Assembly (NCBI GenBank): GCA_043818095.1
Contig: JBDRGD010000011.1
Span: 1 to 31,243, forward strand
Source of the DNA: JBDRGD01 sp043818095
GTDB lineage: Bacteria > Chloroflexota > Dehalococcoidia > Dehalococcoidales > RBG-16-60-22
DNA length: 31,243 bases
Direction: 5' to 3'
Shown: piece by piece, positions 1 to 7,170 of the stretch
How the letters are laid out: each line of letters opens with the position of its first letter
Numbering within the stretch: position 1 is the first letter of the stretch
The notes under the pieces: generated by a model
Told to the model about the DNA's origin: nothing
What the model saw: only the letters and a program-made list of their open reading frames with translations
Databases searched by the model: none
Translations under genes and position numbers: made by a program

Positions 1-188
1 CCCTCCGGGGAGAGGAGGACATCCTCCATCTCGTCTCCCATGCAGTCGGGGTCCTGGCAGCGGAAGGTCACGGGGAAGTAGTGCTGGCCGCACTTCTTGC
101 ACTTATTGCCGATGAGGCGGTGGTTGGTGGGAGGCCAGGGAAAGAGCCCTTCCATGACGGGGATCTGTTTCTTGGTTTCGGCACACAT
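1..188 (-). CDS. DUF35-type zinc-ribbon/OB-fold protein, N-terminal part only
   Basis: The gene starts with ATG at 188 and runs off the left edge, so only about 62 residues are visible. The sequence shows a typical DUF35 N-terminus: a short acidic lead, then RLIGNKCKKCGQHYFP and a second cysteine pair, giving four zinc ligands at C30, C33, C44 and C49. In this family a rubredoxin-like zinc ribbon precedes an OB fold, and the protein usually partners a thiolase-like or HMG-CoA-synthase-like enzyme encoded next door. That partner would lie outside the window, so the acyl-CoA role is inferred from the family. An AAAGGA ribosome site precedes the start. The gene is divergent from the lyase operon. 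Family call is good; substrate is unknown. Confidence 0.8.
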   Translation of the reverse strand, partial: MCAETKKQIPVMEGLFPWPPTNHRLIGNKCKKCGQHYFPVTFRCQDPDCMGDEMEDVLLSPE

Positions 189-251
189 TGCGCTTATCCA
201 TCCTTTCTGAATGATTTACGCCGGAGTAGTGGCGCCTGAGGCTCCGGTTCA

Positions 252-280
252 ATCTTAATAATTCTGGCGGGAAATGTCAA
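252..280 (-). promoter_or_regulatory. Sigma70-type promoter for the DUF35 gene
   Basis: On the minus strand TTGACA (275-280) is followed after 17 bases by TAAGAT (252-257), upstream of the DUF35 start at 188. It predicts a leader of nearly 60 bases. It is back to back with the promoter of the plus-strand lyase operon. Confidence 0.6.
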
Positions 281-327
281 ATATGCCGGGGCGTGCCGGG
301 GAGGCTTTTCCGCCGTTCCGCGCGGTA

Positions 328-336
328 TGCTATAAT
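328..336 (+). promoter_or_regulatory. Extended -10 promoter of the lyase/dehydratase operon
   Basis: TGCTATAAT is a perfect extended -10 element (TG-N-TATAAT) about 42 bases before the ATG at 378. No convincing -35 box is seen 16-18 bases upstream, which fits an extended -10 promoter. An AAAGGAG ribosome site lies between it and the start. Confidence 0.6.
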
Positions 337-377
337 ACGGACGAAATTTCCGGCGGGCTGCAGAAAGGAGACGGGTT

Positions 378-1340
378 ATGACTCTCAAGACAAAGCGACT
401 GCGGGAGCTGTTTTTCAGCAAGGAAATCTTCATCCTGCCGGGGGTCGTGGATGCTTACGAGGCGAAAATCTGCGAGGCGGCGGGCTTTAACGCCTGCTAC
501 ATGTCCGGGGGGCGGACTTCCGCCGCCCGCGGCTACCCGGACGCCGGCTTTATCACCATGAATGAGATGGTGGCCAACGCCCATTACATCGCCACCGCGC
601 TGGGAATACCGATACTCTCCGATGCGGACACGGGCTACGGTAACGCCCTGGCCGTCCGCCGCACCGTGCAGGAGTTCATCTCCGCGGGGGTGGGGGGTAT
701 TCACCTGGAAGACCAGGTCTCCCCCAAGCGCTGCGGCTACATGCCGGGGAAACAGGTGGTGGAGATGGAGGAGGTGGTGGGCAAGCTGCGCGCCGCCGTG
801 GACGTGCGCAACGAGCTTGACCCGGACTTCCTGATTATCGCCCGGACGGACGCGCTGGGGGCGGTGGGGGGCACCGCGGACGAGGCCATCCGCCGCGCGG
901 CGGCTTACCGGAAGGTGGGCGCCGATGTCTCCTTCCTGGAGGGCGTCAAGGACGCGGAAGAACTGCGCTACGTGACCTCCCGGGTGGAGGGGCCCATTCT
1001 GTTCATCCCCGGGGGCCTGCCGGAGGACGAGCGTCCCACGGAAGAGGAACTGCAGAAGATGGGCGTGTCCTGCGCGCTCTATCCCGGGGTCATCACCGAC
1101 CTGACTACTCCCCTCCTCTGGGAATACCTGCATGACGTCTGCGCCCGGAAGGGCGCCGCCCATAAAGAGTGGCTGCAGTGGCTGCGGGGCCTGCCCCGGA
1201 AATACCCCGCCGCGCCCAGCTTTTTCCAGATTTCCGGTTTCGCTCAAGTGAAGGAATGGGAAGAGAAATACCTCTCCGCCGGGGAGATGGAGAAATACCA
1301 GAAATCGACCGGGATTGCCTATGGCAAGGGGATTGTCTGA
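378..1340 (+). CDS. Isocitrate lyase/PEP mutase family carbon-carbon lyase
   Basis: This 320-residue protein belongs to the PEP mutase/isocitrate lyase superfamily (methylisocitrate lyase, 2,3-dimethylmalate lyase, carboxyphosphonoenolpyruvate phosphonomutase-like). Visible hallmarks are the substrate loop SGGRTSAA near residue 43, the magnesium-binding SDADTGYG with D82 and D84, HLEDQ, and the mobile active-site loop PKRCGYMPGK. C119 in that loop corresponds to the catalytic cysteine of the lyases; methylisocitrate lyases usually have CGH, here CGY. The cysteine argues for a lyase rather than a phosphonomutase. It opens an operon with both subunits of an aconitase-type dehydratase, so a likely job is cleaving a methylated malate or citrate into pyruvate or succinate plus a short acid. 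The exact substrate cannot be read from sequence. AAAGGAG precedes the ATG. Confidence 0.85.
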   Translation: MTLKTKRLRELFFSKEIFILPGVVDAYEAKICEAAGFNACYMSGGRTSAARGYPDAGFITMNEMVANAHYIATALGIPILSDADTGYGNALAVRRTVQEFISAGVGGIHLEDQVSPKRCGYMPGKQVVEMEEVVGKLRAAVDVRNELDPDFLIIARTDALGAVGGTADEAIRRAAAYRKVGADVSFLEGVKDAEELRYVTSRVEGPILFIPGGLPEDERPTEEELQKMGVSCALYPGVITDLTTPLLWEYLHDVCARKGAAHKEWLQWLRGLPRKYPAAPSFFQISGFAQVKEWEEKYLSAGEMEKYQKSTGIAYGKGIV

Positions 1341-1364
1341 GGTGCCCGGCAGGAGCAAGCTAAA

Positions 1365-2609
1365 ATGGGCATGACTATTACCGAGAAAATACTCGCCCGC
1401 CACGCCGGGAAACGCGCGGTCCGTCCCGGGGACCTGGTAGAGTGCCGCATGGACGTGGCGGTGATGGTGGAGCTGTTTTTCGCCGGGATGCGCCAGCCGA
1501 AAAAGGTCTGGGACCCGGACCGCGTCTGGCTGTTCATCGACCATGCTGTGCCCGCCCCCACGGTAGGGGAGGCGAATGACGTGCTGGCGATGCGCCGGAT
1601 GGCGGAGCGCGCCGGGATTAAGAACCTCGTCGACGTGGGGCGGCAGGGCATCAGCCACGTGGTGCTGGCTGAGCGGGGGGCGCTTCTCCCCGGGACGCTG
1701 CTGGCCAACGTGGATTCCCATACCGCCGCGGTGGGGGCGCTGAACTGCGCCGGGCGGGGACTGGGCAACCCGGACATGCTGCACGTGCTCTGCACGGGAA
1801 AGACCTGGTTCCCGGTGGGCCCCACGGTGCGCTTTATCGTCAAGGGGAAAATGCCGGTGGCGGTCCTGCCCCGGGACATCATTCACTACGTCGCGGGGGA
1901 GTATGGGGACTTCGCCAACCGCAACCTGGAGTGGTACGGGCCGGTGGTCGAGGAGATGGACATCGCGGGGCGTTTCACCATCGCCACGATGAGCGTGGAA
2001 ATCTCCGCGGAGTTCGCCCTGTTCCCCTGCGATAAAAAGACCCTGGACTACCTGGATGGGCGCGCCCGGGAGCCATTCGAACCGGCGGCGGCGGACACGG
2101 ACGCCCGCTACGAAGCCACTTATGAAGTCGATGTTACCGGTCTGGAGCCCCAGGTGGTGCTCCCGGACAAGGTGCCCCATAACGTAAAGCCGGTCTCCGC
2201 TCTCAAGGGCACCCGGATTGAGCAGGCTTTCCTCGGCTCCTGCGCCAGCGGACGGCTGGAGGACATCAAAGTCGCGGCGGATATCCTGAAAGGCCGGGAG
2301 GTCGCCCCCGGGGTGCGCTTTATCGTCACGCCGGGCTCGCAGGCGGTCTACCTGGAAGCGCTGGAGGCGGGCTACATCACCACCCTGACGCGCGCCGGCG
2401 CGGTGGTGACCAACGCCACCTGCGGCGCCTGTTACGGCGGCTCGATGGGGCTGCTCGGGGACGGGGAGACCTGCATCAGCGCCAGCACGCGCAACTTCCG
2501 GGGGCGGATGGGCAGCCCGTCGTCCCGCGTTTTCCTGGGCTCTCCCGCCGTCGTTGCCGCCTCCGCGCTGAAGGGCGAGATTGCCGACCCGAGGGACTAC
2601 TGGGGGTAA
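1365..2609 (+). CDS. Aconitase-superfamily dehydratase, large subunit (LeuC/DmdA-like)
   Basis: A 414-residue protein of the homoaconitase/3-isopropylmalate dehydratase large-subunit type, which carries a [4Fe-4S] cluster and isomerises or dehydrates hydroxy acids. The three cluster cysteines are visible: C293 in GSCASGR and C353 and C356 in TCGACYGG. FIDHAVP and DSHTAAVGA are the other family signatures; the length fits the short LeuC2/HacA class rather than full aconitase. It sits 24 bases after the lyase and 2 bases before the small subunit, so the three are co-transcribed. Annotation pipelines would probably call it leuC, but no other leucine genes are present and the adjacent lyase fits a 2,3-dimethylmalate or methylcitrate-type dehydratase equally well. 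An AGGAG site supports the ATG at 1365; an ATG two codons later is possible. Confidence 0.85.
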   Translation: MGMTITEKILARHAGKRAVRPGDLVECRMDVAVMVELFFAGMRQPKKVWDPDRVWLFIDHAVPAPTVGEANDVLAMRRMAERAGIKNLVDVGRQGISHVVLAERGALLPGTLLANVDSHTAAVGALNCAGRGLGNPDMLHVLCTGKTWFPVGPTVRFIVKGKMPVAVLPRDIIHYVAGEYGDFANRNLEWYGPVVEEMDIAGRFTIATMSVEISAEFALFPCDKKTLDYLDGRAREPFEPAAADTDARYEATYEVDVTGLEPQVVLPDKVPHNVKPVSALKGTRIEQAFLGSCASGRLEDIKVAADILKGREVAPGVRFIVTPGSQAVYLEALEAGYITTLTRAGAVVTNATCGACYGGSMGLLGDGETCISASTRNFRGRMGSPSSRVFLGSPAVVAASALKGEIADPRDYWG

Positions 2610-2611
2610 AG

Positions 2612-3124
2612 ATGGTAGCGGTTATACAGGGACGCGTCTGGAAATTCGGCGAAGATATCAATACGGACCTGATGGCGCCCGCCGTGGCGATGAACCTGCC
2701 CTTCGCCGAGGCGATTAAATACTGCTTTTCCGCCAACCGCCCCGGCTGGGCGGAACAGGTAAAGCCCGGCGATATCATCGTGGGCGGGAGAAATTTCGGC
2801 ACGGGGTCGAGCCGCCCCGCCGCGCAGGTGCTGAAAGGCCTGGGCATCACCGGACTGGTGGCGGAGACCATCAACGGGCTGTTCCTGCGCAACTGCGTGA
2901 ACTTCGGCCTGCCCGCGCTGGCCTGCGCCGGTGTTGCCGGGACCTTTGAGGAAGGGGATATCGCCGAGGTGGACTTCAAAGCGGGCAGGATTATCAACCG
3001 GACAAGGGACGTTACCCTGACGGCACCGCCCCTCCCCGACCTGCTCCTGCGGATTATCGACGCGGGGGGCGTGATACCGATGCTGGATGCCGCGGGCTGC
3101 CTGGAGCCTCTGCCGCCTAAATAA
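2612..3124 (+). CDS. Aconitase-superfamily dehydratase, small subunit (LeuD/DmdB-like)
   Basis: This 170-residue protein is the swivelling small subunit that completes the substrate pocket of the dehydratase encoded just upstream. GRVWKFGEDINTDLM near the N-terminus and GRNFGTGSSRPAA around residue 60 are the family signatures; the usual form of the latter is GRNFGCGSSREHA, so the E-H pair is replaced by P-A here, which may mark a different substrate. The start follows the large-subunit stop by two bases, implying translational coupling. Its last codons overlap the convergent hppA remnant on the other strand. The specificity (isopropylmalate, dimethylmalate, methylcitrate or homocitrate) is undetermined. 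Confidence 0.85.
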   Translation: MVAVIQGRVWKFGEDINTDLMAPAVAMNLPFAEAIKYCFSANRPGWAEQVKPGDIIVGGRNFGTGSSRPAAQVLKGLGITGLVAETINGLFLRNCVNFGLPALACAGVAGTFEEGDIAEVDFKAGRIINRTRDVTLTAPPLPDLLLRIIDAGGVIPMLDAAGCLEPLPPK

Positions 3125-3332
3125 ACAGGGGCAGCATCACCAGGGTAACTGTCAGCTTCACGAAAACGTGCAGAGAGGGCCCCACCGTGTCCTTCAGGGG
3201 TCGCCCACGGTATCGCCGACGACCGCGGCATGGTGGGCGACGCTGCCTTTGCCCAGGGGATGGCCGTCACGGATAGCGTGCAGCTGCCCGTCCTCGATGT
3301 ATTTCTTGGCGTTGTCCCAGGCGCCGCCGATA
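3117..3332 (-). pseudogene. hppA: C-terminal remnant of a membrane-bound proton pyrophosphatase gene (hppA)
   Basis: Translated on the minus strand, the segment reads IGGAWDNAKKYIEDG, then GKGSVAHHAAVVGDTVGDP, which is the conserved C-terminal part of membrane-integral H+-pyrophosphatases. After GDP a TGA interrupts the frame; removing the interruption by one base restores LKDTVGPSLHVFVKLT and a hydrophobic end stopping at 3117. So the fragment carries a single-base frameshift and lacks everything upstream of the GGAWDN motif (more than 600 residues in an intact protein). No membrane helices of the core remain. It is a decayed relic, lying between a dehydratase operon and an oxidoreductase, and overlapping the end of the small-subunit gene by eight bases. 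Confidence 0.85.
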
Positions 3333-3389
3333 GTAACTATTATACCGCGCATAGGTGACACAGGTCTTTTCCCTGTGGTTGGCAGGACT

Positions 3390-3465
3390 GTCATTGCGAG
3401 GAGGCTGGCGACGAAGCAATCTCTTTCCCCGCTGCCGGAGATTGCTTCGCCTTCGGCTCAATGAC
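3390..3465. repeat. Imperfect 76-bp inverted repeat (MITE-like hairpin element)
   Basis: The segment begins GTCATTGCGAGGAG and ends CTCAATGAC; CGAAGCAATCTC in the left arm matches GAGATTGCTTCG in the right arm. The arms form a long hairpin with a small central loop (about 3424-3437). Elements built on CATTGCGAGGAG...GAAGCAATC are scattered in many environmental bacterial genomes, including Chloroflexota. It carries no gene and lies about 60 bases beyond the hppA remnant. Whether it is mobile or a transcribed hairpin cannot be told from one copy. Confidence 0.75.
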
Positions 3466-3544
3466 GTTGCTAACCAGAATTGAATAAGATCGGAGACATC
3501 ATTCTCTGCCATGCTCCGCTCCGGGGACAGCCCGCCCGTCCTTC

Positions 3545-6500
3545 TTACGCCGCCGTTTTTTTGCCCTTCTTGCCGCGGAGGTAGTCGATCATGGGCTGGG
3601 TCACCAGCGGCACGACGTCCCCTATCATGTGGGGCATGAGGTTGTCCATTACCTTGGGCATCAGTTCCGGCATCTGCTCCCGCATGTAGTCCGGCATGGG
3701 GATGCGCTCCGCTACGCGCTGGAGCATCACCGGCATGACCTTGGGCATCATCATGGGCAGCAGGCGGGGGAAGAGGACGGGAAAAATGGGCTTCATCAGG
3801 TCCAGGGCGCCCGGTATCTTGCCCATGGCGCGCATCATGCCGCCCATTCCCAGCGGCATGGCGTTAATCATTTCCGGCCACATCGTGCCCATCAGCGCGG
3901 CAAAGCCCGCCGGTGTCATCAGGTCAATCATCGCCTCGAAGACCGCCCACTGTCTCCGGACCTCGGGGTTGGGGTCCGGGAACTCATAGCCCAGCGCCGA
4001 GGCGGCGAAGCGGGCGAGGTCTACCGTCTCGATGGGCAGCTGTTTCTTCTCCGCGGTGACCCGGAACTGGAACTCGCAGCAGGGGCACAGAGCGAGGAGC
4101 TTCTCGGCGCCGGTCGCCATGGCTTCGTCCATGCGCGCCTTGCCGATTTCCGCCGCCACCGGCGGGTCCTTGATGAGCGTCAGCACGCTGCCGCAGCAGT
4201 GCGCCGCCTCCCGGTTGTGCGCCATCTCCACCAGTTCCACGCCAGGGATGGCCTTGATGAGCTCGCGGGGGGCGTCGTAAACGCTGGAGACACGGGCGAT
4301 GTGGCAGGAGTCGTGCAGGGTCACTTTCGTCTTTTCCCTGCCGTTGGGGAAGGCGAACTCGCCCGCCTTTATCTTCTCGGAGAGGATCTCGCTGTAGTGT
4401 TTCGCCTCGATGTCGTATGGTATGCCGAGCTTCTTTGCCCAGCGGGGATACGTGTGGCGCCACATCATGTCGCAGGCCGGGCAGGAGCTGACCACCGTCT
4501 CCACGCCAGCCTCCTGCATGTTCCGGATATTTTCCTTTATCGTATCGCTAAAGACGTCCCACTTGCCGGCGACGAGCATCGGGGTGCCGCAGCAGTTGTC
4601 TTTCTCGCCCAGGTAGGTGAAATCGACGCCCGCGGCATCCAGCAGGCGGACCGTCGCCATGGCGATGTCATGCTCCACGTGGCTGGCGGTGCACCCGGCG
4701 AAGTAAGCGATTTTTGCCCCGTTCCCCTCACTGTGTTTCTCTTTCAGGTCCTCGGGGAACCAGACGGCGCGGTCTTTCCGGTAGGCCGCCCAGATATCGC
4801 CCTCCTTGCGCAGGGCGGCGGCCATCATCTCGAAGGGCGGGAAGGTCATCTTCTTGTCCTCCTGGATAAGCTGGCCGCGCAGTTTCATCCACGAGGGCTC
4901 GATGGGCAGGGACGCCGAGCAGCGCAGGTTGCACAGCTCGCAGGTGGTGCAGGCGATGAAGGTATCCACCACCTCCTGGTCCCAGTCCTCGCGTCCTTCC
5001 ATGTATTCCCGCAGCCAGTACCACTTGCCGCGGGGGCTCTGGCTCTCCCAGCCGCGCCCGTAAAACTGGTCGCACTCCCCGATGCAGTAGCCGCACTGGG
5101 AGCAGCCGTAGGCGTACCAGGCGATATCCGCGGGAATCCCCCGTATCGCCTTTGAGGGCCTCTCGCCCAGGCGGGTGATAACGCGGTTGCCCAGGGGGCG
5201 GAGCAGGGATTCGAAGGCGCGGGCGGCCGTCATGGCGGTGCCGATGAGGTTGCCGCCGGTGACCTTGCCGGGATTGAAAACCCCGGCGGGGTCCGCCTCT
5301 TTCTTGAAGGCTTTCAGGCGCGCGTAGGCGTCTTTCCCGAGGATGACCGGGGCCTGTTTCGCGAAGTAGAGACCGGGGGAATAGGGACGTCCGCCGTGCT
5401 TCTCCGCGATTTTCATGATGGTCAGCGCCAGGGGGAAGACGAAGTTGTAGCTGAAGCGGCGCTGGTCGCTGGGGATAAAGCCGAGGACGACCACCTCCGG
5501 CTTTCCGTGGGCGCCGTCCGGGATGACGATGCCCTCCTTGACCACCGGCTGGTTGACCACGTTCTCAATCTCATTCATGGTGCCGCCCAGTTCCGTGAGG
5601 GGAATGACGAACTCGGCGGGGACCAGGCTGGGACCGAGGCGCTTGACGAGCATTATCTTGAAGCGGTTGTGCCACTCGTGCTCGGCGATACGCTCGCTGA
5701 GGAGTTCCGCCTGGTGCGGTTTCATGATTTCCGGCAGCGCATTCATGATAGCGTCCCGGTCTTTTTCACGGAAGGCCAGGGACACGATGTAAGAAGCGGG
5801 CAGGAGCACCCTCTCCTCGACGGGATGGTCCAGGTGCTCCAGCAGGGGGGCCTTGTTTTTCAGTTCCGCCATGCGCGGATTGATGAACATCAGCGACCAG
5901 ACGGGGAGGTGGCGGTCGACGATATCCTGTACCAGCGCCTGGAGGTGCGGGGCATCGGGGCAGCCGACGGCCGCCACCGCCATTTCTGCCAGCGGCTGGA
6001 CGAGGAGGGTGACCTCGCTGATAAGCCCGGTAGTGCCCTCCGCGGCGTACACCAGGTCAAGGTCATCCCCGCGGAACTCCCGCACCGTGCCGTTCGGCAG
6101 GACCGCGCGGACGCCGACCAGGTTCCGGCGGAACCACCCGGCTTCAAAAGAGCCGATGCCCGCCCCGCCCTGCGCCACCCAGCCGCCCACCGTTGCCGCG
6201 GGGTAGCTGGAGGGGTAGAGCCGGAGGGTCAGACCTTGCCTGGCCAGTTCCTGGTCCAGCTTCTCCCAGACCGCGCCGGCTTCTACGGTGACGGTCTGCT
6301 TCTCCGGGTCAACGTGCTTCAGCGCCCGCATCCGGTAGAAGTCCACGACGACACCGCCCTTCACCGGCAGCACGCCGCCGTAACCGGAGGAGGCTTTCCC
6401 GCGGGGGGTCAGGGGGACACGGTGCGCCACCGCCCAGCGGGCCAGTTTGACCAGCTCTGCCTCGTTTTCCGGCTGGACCACCGCTTCCGGGACGGTCTTG

Positions 6501-6634
6501 CCGATGAGCATCTTGACCATTCCCGGTACCGCGGCGATGTCATGCCCGTAGAGCTTCCTTTCCACCCGGCGGAAGGATACCCGCCCGTCAAACATCCCTT
6601 GGAGTTCCGCTCGTAGCTTGGCGTTGATTTTCAT
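3545..6634 (-). CDS. FAD-linked oxidase / 4Fe-4S / CCG-domain oxidoreductase with Met-rich tail
   Basis: A 1029-residue fusion of a GlcD/D-lactate-dehydrogenase-like flavoprotein and a GlcF/HdrD-like iron-sulfur protein. In order: a PCMH-type FAD-binding domain (about residues 35-215, with PLTPRGKASSGYGG), an FAD-oxidase C-terminal domain (to about 490), two 4Fe-4S motifs (C511, C514, C517, C521 and C562, C565, C568, C572), and two CCG domains with NCCGTP, CPAC, HCCGS and CPCC. Such enzymes oxidise 2-hydroxy acids and pass electrons to quinone or a ferredoxin-type carrier. The last 135 residues are an unusual methionine-rich amphipathic tail. GGGAGG precedes the ATG at 6634; a longer reading upstream lacks family similarity. 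It follows an ArsR gene by 28 bases and is probably controlled by it. The substrate is unknown. Confidence 0.88.
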   Translation of the reverse strand: MKINAKLRAELQGMFDGRVSFRRVERKLYGHDIAAVPGMVKMLIGKTVPEAVVQPENEAELVKLARWAVAHRVPLTPRGKASSGYGGVLPVKGGVVVDFYRMRALKHVDPEKQTVTVEAGAVWEKLDQELARQGLTLRLYPSSYPAATVGGWVAQGGAGIGSFEAGWFRRNLVGVRAVLPNGTVREFRGDDLDLVYAAEGTTGLISEVTLLVQPLAEMAVAAVGCPDAPHLQALVQDIVDRHLPVWSLMFINPRMAELKNKAPLLEHLDHPVEERVLLPASYIVSLAFREKDRDAIMNALPEIMKPHQAELLSERIAEHEWHNRFKIMLVKRLGPSLVPAEFVIPLTELGGTMNEIENVVNQPVVKEGIVIPDGAHGKPEVVVLGFIPSDQRRFSYNFVFPLALTIMKIAEKHGGRPYSPGLYFAKQAPVILGKDAYARLKAFKKEADPAGVFNPGKVTGGNLIGTAMTAARAFESLLRPLGNRVITRLGERPSKAIRGIPADIAWYAYGCSQCGYCIGECDQFYGRGWESQSPRGKWYWLREYMEGREDWDQEVVDTFIACTTCELCNLRCSASLPIEPSWMKLRGQLIQEDKKMTFPPFEMMAAALRKEGDIWAAYRKDRAVWFPEDLKEKHSEGNGAKIAYFAGCTASHVEHDIAMATVRLLDAAGVDFTYLGEKDNCCGTPMLVAGKWDVFSDTIKENIRNMQEAGVETVVSSCPACDMMWRHTYPRWAKKLGIPYDIEAKHYSEILSEKIKAGEFAFPNGREKTKVTLHDSCHIARVSSVYDAPRELIKAIPGVELVEMAHNREAAHCCGSVLTLIKDPPVAAEIGKARMDEAMATGAEKLLALCPCCEFQFRVTAEKKQLPIETVDLARFAASALGYEFPDPNPEVRRQWAVFEAMIDLMTPAGFAALMGTMWPEMINAMPLGMGGMMRAMGKIPGALDLMKPIFPVLFPRLLPMMMPKVMPVMLQRVAERIPMPDYMREQMPELMPKVMDNLMPHMIGDVVPLVTQPMIDYLRGKKGKKTAA

Positions 6635-6662
6635 GGTGCCTCCCTTTTTCTGTCTTATCCGG

Positions 6663-6995
6663 CTACATGAGACTGGAGAGCAGCTGGTTTTCCCGGAGTT
6701 GCTCGGCGATGACCTTCTGCACCAGGTCACAGGCGTCCGCTATCTTCGCATTGCTCAGGCGGTAGTAAACGGTGCTGCCCTCCTTGCGGGGGGAAACGAC
6801 GCCGAGCCGGCGCATCACGGCAAGGTGCTGCGAGGTGTTCGACTGTTTGAGCCCCAGGCTCTCGGTCAGCTCCCCGACTGTCTTTTCACCTTTCCGCAGT
6901 TCGTGGATGATGTGGAGGCGTTTCGGGTCCGCCAGGGCTTTGCACAGCTCCGCCTGCATCTTCAGCACTTCCATCTTGAGTTCTTCTTCTTTCAC
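6663..6995 (-). CDS. ArsR-family winged-helix transcriptional repressor
   Basis: A 110-residue regulator starting at GTG with a strong GGAGGAG site. KALADPKRLHIIHELRKGEKTVGEL, followed by a recognition helix with QSNTSQHL and the wing EGSTVYYRL, is typical ArsR. There is no CxC or similar metal-binding motif in the DNA-binding helix; the only cysteines are isolated, so a metal-sensing role is not indicated and a metabolite or redox signal is equally possible. It is the first gene of a two-gene unit with the FAD/Fe-S oxidoreductase and has its own promoter with an overlapping dyad, suggesting autoregulation and control of the oxidoreductase. Confidence 0.9.
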   Translation of the reverse strand: MKEEELKMEVLKMQAELCKALADPKRLHIIHELRKGEKTVGELTESLGLKQSNTSQHLAVMRRLGVVSPRKEGSTVYYRLSNAKIADACDLVQKVIAEQLRENQLLSSLM

Positions 6996-7028
6996 CGTGT
7001 CTCCTCCCTGCCCGATGATGACATTAAC

Positions 7029-7057
7029 ATATTACAATATTCGCATATATATATCAA
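7029..7057 (-). promoter_or_regulatory. Promoter and candidate operator of the arsR-oxidoreductase unit
   Basis: On the minus strand TTGATA (7052-7057) and TAATAT (7029-7034) are separated by exactly 17 bases. A perfect dyad, ATATT-AC-AATAT on the plus strand (7029-7040), covers the -10 box. ArsR proteins typically bind AT-rich dyads at such positions, so this is the obvious operator candidate. Confidence 0.65.
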
Positions 7058-7109
7058 GGGCATGGGGGTATTTTTTAAGTACCGCCTGCTGCCCGTGCCT
7101 TGTGCTATC

Positions 7110-7118
7110 TGTTATAAT
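7110..7118 (+). promoter_or_regulatory. Extended -10 promoter of glgC
   Basis: TGTTATAAT matches TG-N-TATAAT and lies about 52 bases before the glgC start. No good -35 element is seen. It is divergent from the arsR promoter. Confidence 0.55.
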
Positions 7119-7170
7119 TAATGAGGAGCATTAGTAGCCTGTGGTTGCTGTAGGAGAAAAAGAAACATCT

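Noticed and set aside
330..2180. A 616-codon open frame on the minus strand opposite the lyase and dehydratase genes
   Set aside because: It is antisense to two clear enzyme genes, is rich in H, R and G and has no recognisable motifs; high GC content makes long shadow frames common.
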